This document shows positions 57,891 to 64,000 of a stretch of 64,000 nucleotides of DNA, in pieces. The notes below the pieces were generated by a model. It was not told where the DNA came from and did not search any database. It saw only the letters and a list, made by a program, of their open reading frames with translations. Positions within the stretch are counted from its first letter, which is position 1; each line of letters starts with the position of its first letter. Made by a program: the position numbers and the translations under genes. Source of the stretch: Dokdonia sp. 4H-3-7-5 (GTDB lineage: Bacteria > Bacteroidota > Bacteroidia > Flavobacteriales > Flavobacteriaceae); contig NC_015496.1 in NCBI RefSeq assembly GCF_000212355.1, forward strand, positions 3,070,001 to 3,134,000, written 5' to 3'.

Positions 57891-59063
57891 TTATTTTTTT
57901 TGAGCCATTAAGCCATTTAATAATTCCCTGTACTCTTCTAGCAATGCTTGCCATATCTCTCTTCTTTCATAACTACCAGTGATGACGCTTCTCGCATTTG
58001 CCTTAGTACTATTATAAAGTTCTTTATCTTCTATAAGTTTACGCATTGCTATTTCGAGTGCGGAACTACTTTTGACTGGAACAATAAACCCGTTGTAATT
58101 GTCTACTACAATCTCATTACATCCATTAATATCAGAAACTATTGCAGGTAATCCCATAGCACCTGCTTGTAATACCACATTAGGAAATCCCTCTCTGTAT
58201 GACGGAAATGTTAACGCTTTCGCGAAAGCAAAATAAGGTCTCACATCATCAACATAGCCAGTTGTGTAAATTTTATTATGCGTCTTAATTATTTCTTGTG
58301 TAGAAGGCAAAAGAGGATCTAGCTCTTCTTCTAATGGACCAACAAGAAGTAGTGAGGTTTCTGGATATTTTTGTTGAACAGTTACAAATGCTTTTACCAG
58401 TTCATTTACACCTTTATCTCCCACAAGCCTACCTACCAGTATAAATGTAAAATCAGTCTGAGAAATACTTAGCTCCTCTGCTACATCTACATTGTTACTT
58501 GATTCATAATCTGGAGAAAAGTATGTAGTATCAATACCGTTTGAGGAGCCTTTCCCTATCACTTTAAGCTTAGTGTTCTTTGTGAATTTTAAATCTTCTA
58601 TAATAGATTTTAAGCCTTGTGCATTAGGATACACTTTTGTGGCGCAACTATAAGTAAGCTTTTCAACTACGTCTAGTAACTTTCGCTTACCACCAGTCGC
58701 TTCAAGTAACGGGAGACCCGCCACCGTATGTAATCGTAATGGGACTCCAGCAAGTCTCGCTGCAAGCATACCTACAATACCTGCCTTAGGAGTATGTGTG
58801 TGTACAATTGCTGGCTTTTCTCTTTTTAAAAACTTGTAAAGTATATATAAAGCTTTAAGGTCTTTTAAAGGAGTAATTTTTCTTGTTAAAGGAAGAAAAA
58901 AAAACGGCACCCCTTGCTTGCTTGCTACTCTTTTAAGCTCCTCCTCTTGTGATGAAACAGCTGTGACCTCGTAGTGCTCTTTCATAAAAGAAAGTTGTCC
59001 CTCTAAAAGCTTGTCTAAAGAAATAGGAACCGTTGTTATTCTTATTAATTTTTTATTGTTCAA
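57891..59063 (-). CDS. GT4-type glycosyltransferase
   Basis: A 390-residue cytoplasmic glycosyltransferase of the GT-B fold. The N-terminal acceptor half contains HTHTPKAGIVGMLAARLAG. The C-terminal donor half has FILVGRLVGDKGVNEL and the nucleotide-binding FPSYREGFPNVVLQAGAMGLPAIVSD (E-x7-E). It is 3 bases before the PglC-like gene and could add the second sugar, as PglA does, but donor and acceptor are not readable. The palindrome at 58216-58229 is read as Ala-Phe-Ala-Lys-Ala at residues 279-283, just before the FPSYREG motif. Confidence 0.9.
   Translation of the reverse strand: MNNKKLIRITTVPISLDKLLEGQLSFMKEHYEVTAVSSQEEELKRVASKQGVPFFFLPLTRKITPLKDLKALYILYKFLKREKPAIVHTHTPKAGIVGMLAARLAGVPLRLHTVAGLPLLEATGGKRKLLDVVEKLTYSCATKVYPNAQGLKSIIEDLKFTKNTKLKVIGKGSSNGIDTTYFSPDYESSNNVDVAEELSISQTDFTFILVGRLVGDKGVNELVKAFVTVQQKYPETSLLLVGPLEEELDPLLPSTQEIIKTHNKIYTTGYVDDVRPYFAFAKALTFPSYREGFPNVVLQAGAMGLPAIVSDINGCNEIVVDNYNGFIVPVKSSSALEIAMRKLIEDKELYNSTKANARSVITGSYERREIWQALLEEYRELLNGLMAQKK
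58216..58229. repeat. 14-bp palindrome, copy 14
   Basis: Perfect copy in the GT4 glycosyltransferase gene, Ala-Phe-Ala-Lys-Ala frame. It is the last copy; none follows in 58.3-64 kb. Confidence 0.95.
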
Positions 59064-59074
59064 ATTTTAAAGAG

Positions 59075-60253
59075 TTAGATTTTTGTAATTTCTAAACTTC
59101 CATCAAATTTAATGGTGCTTAGTCTATTGATCAATTTTTGATTTGCATTGACGGTATCTTCTACAGTAAAAATAATAGGCTTGTCTATTTTCAACGATGG
59201 AAATAATCCTCTCGTTACTCCTAAGGCATATGGAACTTTATTAAATTTCCAAACAGGCTCTACAATATTTATATCTCCTCGTATTTTTTTATCATTTTTA
59301 TTGACTTCTTTTCTAATCGATGCCAGCACAAAGCCGTGGTATGAATACTCGTCTTTATGATTTCTAATTTCTACAGAAACATTTTTAGCCTTTTCACCTA
59401 CCATACTACCTAAGGATACAACGATTCCCAAATAAGCATTGTTTATAGTGTGTGGATTATTTATAGTTATATTCTCAATTACGTCGTCGTTTCCATTGGG
59501 TTCTATATCAATACCTGCCTCTGGGCTTTTACCATTCGTATTGGAAATAATAGCATTATTAATAGTTACATTCTTACCAGATACAATAGAAATTCCATTC
59601 CGCCTATTATCATTTATATACGGATCAGTTATCAAAATTTTATTGTTGGGTTTGTTTATATCACCTTTCCCTATGTAAATACCATCTCCCCAACACTTCT
59701 CAACTTTAGGAGCATAAATTTCAATATTTCGTGCCGAGGCCATCCATATACCCATTCCCCACTCACCTTCTGTTATATTTGGTTTTAGCCTTCTATACTT
59801 ATCGCCCTCTATTATCGGCCCATATAATTTTACATTTTCGACATTATTTAGAGCTAATATAGTATACCAAACTTTATCTGATGGTGATAAAATTAACTTA
59901 GAACCCTCTGGAAATATAACTATAGAATTACTTTTTACTGCTATACCTTTATCATTAACTAGTAAGGGAAAATTAGGAAAGATTAAATTTCGCTCTTCAT
60001 TTAAAGCTTTCTGAATATAATTAGTATAGTCTATATCTCCCAATACAGAATAATTTTTTGGTAAATAGTCGGTAACTTTCGCATAGGTGAGATAAAAACT
60101 CTCATTAATAGTTAAGTCTTTATTCAATGAATCCGACACTTTGTTGTATTGCTTTTTTGCAAGTTTGGTATCGACTTTAAGTAGCTCATTTGTACCACAA
60201 GAATAAAGCACAAAAATTACATTTAAGGTTAGAAAAAAAGTAAACTTTTTCAT
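59075..60253 (-). CDS. Right-handed beta-helix lipoprotein in the polysaccharide operon
   Basis: A 392-residue protein with a lipoprotein signal (KFTFFLTLNVIFVLYSCGT). The central part has stacked short repeats of Asn/Ile ladders (NVENVKLYGPIIEG; ARNIEIYAPKVEK; KNVTINNAIISNTNG; IENITINNPHTINNA) typical of pectate-lyase-like right-handed beta-helices. These often bind or cleave polysaccharide. WGDGIYIGKGD and GIDIEPNGNDD are possible active-site turns, but no known catalytic triad can be claimed. It probably modifies or degrades the glycan made by this locus. Its base use looks richer in A+T than the housekeeping genes. Confidence 0.75.
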   Translation of the reverse strand: MKKFTFFLTLNVIFVLYSCGTNELLKVDTKLAKKQYNKVSDSLNKDLTINESFYLTYAKVTDYLPKNYSVLGDIDYTNYIQKALNEERNLIFPNFPLLVNDKGIAVKSNSIVIFPEGSKLILSPSDKVWYTILALNNVENVKLYGPIIEGDKYRRLKPNITEGEWGMGIWMASARNIEIYAPKVEKCWGDGIYIGKGDINKPNNKILITDPYINDNRRNGISIVSGKNVTINNAIISNTNGKSPEAGIDIEPNGNDDVIENITINNPHTINNAYLGIVVSLGSMVGEKAKNVSVEIRNHKDEYSYHGFVLASIRKEVNKNDKKIRGDINIVEPVWKFNKVPYALGVTRGLFPSLKIDKPIIFTVEDTVNANQKLINRLSTIKFDGSLEITKI

Positions 60254-60256
60254 AGA

Positions 60257-61429
60257 TTATTTCAAAAAATTTTCAAAAACAGTCATATAACTTCTATAAT
60301 CAAATATTTTATCCTTTAACACGCTTTCTTTTAAAATTTTTAGATCATTTTTATTTATTTTAAATACTTCTGAAAGTGAATCATAAACAGAATCCTCACT
60401 ACTTGTATCTATCCAAAAACCATTTTTTCCTTCAATCAGATAGTCTGCTAAATTACTATTTCTATTAGTAAGCACAGGAATACCGCAAGAAAGAGCTTCA
60501 ACGAATTTTGTTGGAAAGCCAGCTGTAGTAACTAAATTAGTATCTCTTAAGAAAATAGAAAAATCACTCTTTTTCAATAAATCTAAGGCCTCATTGTGAG
60601 GAACACGACCTTTCCAATCTATTAATTCACCTAGAGACAATAGTTTGTCTTTGTAGTCAGGAAATACAATCAGAAAGCCACTTAAATCCATTCCTAAGAT
60701 GGTCAATTTAAAGTCTGTAAAAGTTTTGGAAATCAAATAAAGACCATCAATTATTAAATCAAGCCTGTCCTTTACCTCTGATCCTTTTGTTAGAGCGAAG
60801 GGAGATCCGGAATAAATTAAATTAACAGTTGTATTGTTTTTTTGAAGTATATTAGTAGGCCACTTAGAATCTTCCTTGTCGATCAAAGGTGGTATCTGCA
60901 ATGTTTGAACACCTTGATTACTATAATAAGTGTCTAGATAGGAACTTATAGCAATAACTCCATCTAATTTTATGTGAAGATTATTCATTCTAAGTTTAAT
61001 ATCCCAAGACTTTACCGTTCTAGCTAAAAAATTACCTGTTTTGGGTGCGATGTACCATTCTGTGCAGTCTGAAAAAATTTTTATTTCTTTTTTTTTACAA
61101 TATTTTAGTAAACGATATAGAGATCCAGAAGGAAGGTTATAACATATTATAGAGTGGACATTACTATAGGACTCAATAAGTTTTATATAATCTTTGAAAG
61201 TAGTTATATATTCAAACCAAGAAATAATAGAATTAGGATATTTTAATGCACTTGAGTTAAAACCATAAAAAGTTTTATTACAATAAATTCTTTCATTTGA
61301 TATTCCCATAAAATGAACATTATACCCTATATCGCGTAATAGCTTCCCATTTGCTATTACTCGGTGTGCTGCAGCATTCTTGTCTGGCAATTCAAATCCT
61401 CCTATATATATTATAGTTCCTTTATCCAT
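60257..61429 (-). CDS. Glycosyltransferase (GT-B, probable GT4 family)
   Basis: A 390-residue glycosyltransferase of low similarity to named families. The start (IIYIGGFELPDKNAAAHRVIANGKLLRDIG) resembles the donor-independent GT-B N-terminal loop. VNLIYSGSPFALTKG and the C-terminal KFVEALSCGIPVLTNRNSNLADYL supply the E-x-x-x nucleotide-binding region. The linkage it makes is unknown. Its start overlaps the stop of the 2-epimerase gene as TAATG. The gene looks A+T-rich and carries no palindrome copy. Confidence 0.8.
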   Translation of the reverse strand: MDKGTIIYIGGFELPDKNAAAHRVIANGKLLRDIGYNVHFMGISNERIYCNKTFYGFNSSALKYPNSIISWFEYITTFKDYIKLIESYSNVHSIICYNLPSGSLYRLLKYCKKKEIKIFSDCTEWYIAPKTGNFLARTVKSWDIKLRMNNLHIKLDGVIAISSYLDTYYSNQGVQTLQIPPLIDKEDSKWPTNILQKNNTTVNLIYSGSPFALTKGSEVKDRLDLIIDGLYLISKTFTDFKLTILGMDLSGFLIVFPDYKDKLLSLGELIDWKGRVPHNEALDLLKKSDFSIFLRDTNLVTTAGFPTKFVEALSCGIPVLTNRNSNLADYLIEGKNGFWIDTSSEDSVYDSLSEVFKINKNDLKILKESVLKDKIFDYRSYMTVFENFLK

Positions 61430-62568
61430 TATAATGATTCACTCCAGACAGTGCGTTTTATATAGTCCGTATAACTTAATATGATACGTACGACTTTCTC
61501 ACTTACATTAGGCATACTATAATCTGCAACCGTTCTAAAATTACGACTGGCTCCTCTTTCTTGTCTCTTGAGTTGTAAAAGACCTTGCATTATTCTTTCT
61601 GGTGATAAGCCTACCATCATTACAGAGGCTTCCTCCATAGCTTCTGGACGCTCGTGTGCCTGTCTTATATTGAGAGCAGGAAAATTGAGAATAGAGGATT
61701 CCTCAGAAATTGTACCACTATCTGATAACACAGCATAACTGTACATTTGTAGTGCATTGTAATCGTGAAAACCTAAAGGTTTTAAAAACTGTACATTACT
61801 GTGCATTGTAATGTTTTTCTTATTAATCATATTTCGAGTACGTGGATGTGTACTTACTATGATAGGTTTACTATAAGTTTCTGCAATATCATTTAACCCC
61901 CGCATAAGGTTCGTAAAGTTAACCTCACTACTTATATTTTCCTCACGGTGGGCAGAAACAACAAAATAATTCTCTTTTTTAAGGTTTAAACGAGATAGAA
62001 CATCACTAGCTTTAATTTTAGGTAAGTAGTGATTAAGAACTTCAAACATAGGGCTCCCCGTTTTTATAATTCTATCTGCAGGTAACCCTTCTTTAAGTAA
62101 ATATTCTCTCGCAATATCGCTATAGGTAAGGTTTACATCTGCTGTGTGATCAACAATTTTCCTGTTTGTCTCTTCTGGCACACGCTGATCAAAGCAACGA
62201 TTACCTGCCTCCATATGAAATATAGGTATGTGGCGCTTTTTTGCAGGAATAGCGCATAAACAGCTATTTGTATCTCCTAAAACTAAGAATGCATCTGGAT
62301 TAATCTCTTCTAAAAGAGGATCTATTTTTATAAGAATATTACCTATAGTTTCCGTTGCTGATTTACCTGCAGCTTCAAGAAAATAATCCGGTTTTCTTAT
62401 AGCAAGGTCATCAAAAAATATTTGATTAAGTTCATAATCATAATTTTGCCCAGTATGTACTAGAATATGCTCAATGGCTTCCGAAGCATCAAGTGCATCA
62501 AGTACTCTTGATAAACGTATAATCTCTGGACGCGTACCTACGACGGTCATTACTTTTAATCTTTTCAT
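61429..62568 (-). CDS. Non-hydrolysing UDP-GlcNAc 2-epimerase (WecB/CapG/WbjD-like)
   Basis: A 379-residue cytoplasmic epimerase. Signature segments are VVGTRPEIIRLSRVL at the N terminus, HTGQNYD, LGDTNSCL, HMEAGNRCFDQRVPEETNRKI, VSAHREENIS and SDSGTISEESSILNFPALNIR. Beside a CapF-like gene it is most likely the CapG/WbjD enzyme that makes the 2-epimer in UDP-L-FucNAc synthesis; the alternative is a plain WecB making UDP-ManNAc. It is 9 bases downstream of the CapF-like gene. Confidence 0.9.
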   Translation of the reverse strand: MKRLKVMTVVGTRPEIIRLSRVLDALDASEAIEHILVHTGQNYDYELNQIFFDDLAIRKPDYFLEAAGKSATETIGNILIKIDPLLEEINPDAFLVLGDTNSCLCAIPAKKRHIPIFHMEAGNRCFDQRVPEETNRKIVDHTADVNLTYSDIAREYLLKEGLPADRIIKTGSPMFEVLNHYLPKIKASDVLSRLNLKKENYFVVSAHREENISSEVNFTNLMRGLNDIAETYSKPIIVSTHPRTRNMINKKNITMHSNVQFLKPLGFHDYNALQMYSYAVLSDSGTISEESSILNFPALNIRQAHERPEAMEEASVMMVGLSPERIMQGLLQLKRQERGASRNFRTVADYSMPNVSEKVVRIILSYTDYIKRTVWSESL

Positions 62569-62577
62569 ATTTTTTAC

Positions 62578-63696
62578 TTAAACTTCTTCAAAATAAGTGT
62601 CTGCATCAGCTGCATCATAAGGTTCGTTAATCCAAAAATTGGTATATAAAACATCATCTCCTATGTTTTTTATATTATGAGTGTACCATATAGGCATATC
62701 TACGTAGGCTGGCTCATCACCATCAAGGTAAAAATCTAATATTTCGTTTGTACCTATCTTGCGTAATTGAATTAAAGCTTTTCCTTTAATAACTGCAAAA
62801 CGCTCTATCTTTCTAGTATGATAATGATTTCCTCTAGTTATACCTGGAACTGTAGTCGAAAATGAAACTTGCCCTCCTACTCCTAATCTAATTATTTCAA
62901 CAAAACTACCTCTTGGATCGGTATGTTGCGTAAATTTTACAGGAAAATGCGATGTTATATCCATATAACATCGATAGGTGTTAAATAGATGTAATTCAAA
63001 AGTGTTGGTCATCACTGGGATCACTCCAAGATCCTGATAGGTATTCTTAAAGCTTTGAAAGTAATTTAAAACTTCTGAAACTTTAGCGACAGCGGTATGA
63101 GAAATCACATACTCAGGTTCGTGTATACTGTCATTAATTTTATCCAAAATTTCTTGTACGAGCTCTAATACATAAATGAGCTTAAGCTCACCATCAATTT
63201 GAATAGTAGGTACTTCTCCTTTTGAAACTTGATGGGCAAATGTTGCTACAACTGAGTTATAGAAAGGTTTACCGAATGGACCAAAAACATTAGGAACAAT
63301 CATTCCGGTAAATGTAGCACCAACTTGCTCAGCCCAGTTATTGAGTAACTCCCTCGCTTTCTTTTTTGAAGATCCATAAAGATTTTCTCTACCTTCTTGA
63401 GATGAGGATGAAAAAAGTACGTGTGCTCTAGATTTAGTACGCTTTAATGAGGATATAAGGCTTTCTGCAAGATTAACATTAGTATCATATATGACCTGAG
63501 GATTATCGTGCCTATTCATTCCAGCAAGATGAACTATAGCATCGCATTTATTTACAAATTCATCCATCTTAGAATCTTTTTCAAAGAAAGAGCGTTCAAA
63601 AGGGACTAGTGTAAAATCTTCAGGTCTAGTATTAATTATCATTTTAAGGTGATTACCTACAAATCCAGCTTCTCCTGTTATACCTATAAATTTCAT
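62578..63696 (-). CDS. CapF/WbjC-like bifunctional SDR-cupin in UDP-L-FucNAc synthesis
   Basis: A 372-residue protein made of an extended SDR (residues 1-~245; GITGEAGFVGNHLKMII, LAGMNRHDN, YGSSKKKAREL) and a C-terminal cupin (~250-372; GNHYHTRKIERFAVIKGKALIQLR, MPIWYTHNIKNIG). This fusion is specific to CapF/WbjC enzymes, in which the cupin epimerises C3 and the SDR reduces C4 of the keto sugar. A CapE/WbjB-like dehydratase would be expected beyond the right edge of the window. The 79-base gap to the next gene upstream is the largest within the operon. Confidence 0.9.
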   Translation of the reverse strand: MKFIGITGEAGFVGNHLKMIINTRPEDFTLVPFERSFFEKDSKMDEFVNKCDAIVHLAGMNRHDNPQVIYDTNVNLAESLISSLKRTKSRAHVLFSSSSQEGRENLYGSSKKKARELLNNWAEQVGATFTGMIVPNVFGPFGKPFYNSVVATFAHQVSKGEVPTIQIDGELKLIYVLELVQEILDKINDSIHEPEYVISHTAVAKVSEVLNYFQSFKNTYQDLGVIPVMTNTFELHLFNTYRCYMDITSHFPVKFTQHTDPRGSFVEIIRLGVGGQVSFSTTVPGITRGNHYHTRKIERFAVIKGKALIQLRKIGTNEILDFYLDGDEPAYVDMPIWYTHNIKNIGDDVLYTNFWINEPYDAADADTYFEEV

Positions 63697-63775
63697 AATA
63701 TATTTTTATCCCTTTTTATCGAATCTCATTTAGCGACCAATTAGATCAGCGTTTAAAGTTAGTTTTTAAACGTAA

Positions 63776-64000
63776 CTACATTGGAGTGTTTGAATTGAAA
63801 TAATCAAGATCATATTTATAATCATCCTGTATTTCTCCCATCAAATAATCTGAAAATACAAGAATTGTTGCATTTTCCGTTAATGAGCTAATTCTCGTAA
63901 TATAACCATCTGGCACAAATAACACATCTCCGCTTTGCGCGAAAATAAGAAAACTATCTATAGATGCTTTAGGGTTGGGTACTTTCCAATTATCAACTTT
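63776..64000 (-). CDS. Cupin sugar-modifying protein (WxcM/FdtA-like), C-terminal part
   Basis: The minus-strand frame is open from the right edge of the window to the TAG at 63776-63778 (74 codons visible). The translated end reads NWKVPNPKASIDSFLIFAQ, then GDVLFVPDGYITRISSLTEN, then TILVFSDYLMGEIQDDYKYD. It resembles the C terminus of cupin sugar isomerases/epimerases of the WxcM/FdtA type (SDY...Y.YD), which alter dTDP- or UDP-keto sugars. The active-site half lies outside the window, so the reaction cannot be set. It precedes the CapF-like gene in the same operon. Confidence 0.6.
   Translation of the reverse strand, partial: KVDNWKVPNPKASIDSFLIFAQSGDVLFVPDGYITRISSLTENATILVFSDYLMGEIQDDYKYDLDYFNSNTPM

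Noticed and set aside
63933-63946. Palindrome-like GCTTTGCGCGAAAA near the right edge
   Set aside because: The dyad is broken and several bases differ from the core; probably chance.
1-64000. CRISPR array, insertion sequence, prophage, tRNA or rRNA
   Set aside because: No regularly spaced direct repeats, transposase, integrase, structural phage genes or recognisable RNA genes were seen.

Overview
The window looks like a chromosomal segment of a marine member of the Flavobacteriaceae (Bacteroidota), most like Dokdonia/Krokinobacter. The evidence is: several secreted proteins with type IX secretion (T9SS) C-terminal sorting domains; a three-gene ECF sigma module typical of the group; a fused alpha/beta 2-oxoacid dehydrogenase E1; low G+C; few obvious Shine-Dalgarno sites; and occasional TAnnTTTG-type promoter boxes. 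The genus is inferred from general resemblance, not from a search. I found no rRNA, tRNA, CRISPR array, insertion sequence or prophage.

Layout. 1-1350: end of an ECF sigma factor, a membrane anti-sigma-like protein and a Spy-like periplasmic protein. 1359-25040: a BNR-repeat lipoprotein, an RsmB-type RNA methyltransferase, a large T9SS-exported adhesin-like protein, purL, a secreted M14 carboxypeptidase, an acyl-CoA ligase, an ICMT-like membrane methyltransferase, uvrA, a LOG-family protein, an M1-like protein fused to a possible beta-barrel, and the E1 fusion. 25159-41284: a PgpH-type 7TM-HD phosphodiesterase, a thiolase with an NlpC/P60 peptidase, a TPR protein, gyrA, clpC, a paralogous pair of small unknown proteins, an SDR, a phytase-like lipoprotein, two small membrane proteins and mnmE. 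41527-47408: a 1548-residue secreted nuclease-like mosaic and an Old Yellow Enzyme.

47695-64000 is a surface-polysaccharide locus. A Wzi-like protein and a PHP-type tyrosine phosphatase flank a tightly packed minus-strand operon. Read 5' to 3', the operon runs: sugar-modifying cupin (cut by the window), CapF-like reductase, WecB/CapG-like 2-epimerase, glycosyltransferase, beta-helix lipoprotein, second glycosyltransferase, PglC-like phosphoglycosyltransferase, PglD-like acetyltransferase, second phosphoglycosyltransferase, PglE-like aminotransferase, PglF-like dehydratase, Wza-like exporter and Wzc-like tyrosine kinase. The gene set predicts a glycan started on a UDP-diNAcBac-type sugar, probably containing FucNAc, exported by a Wza/Wzc system and controlled by the convergent phosphatase.

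The most striking non-genic signal is a perfect 14-bp palindrome, GCTTTCGCGAAAGC, present 14 times and never clustered. Nine copies lie inside coding sequences, seven of them read as Ala-Phe-Ala-Lys-Ala; five are intergenic. No annotated feature type explains it. It resembles in distribution the HIP1 palindromes of cyanobacteria.
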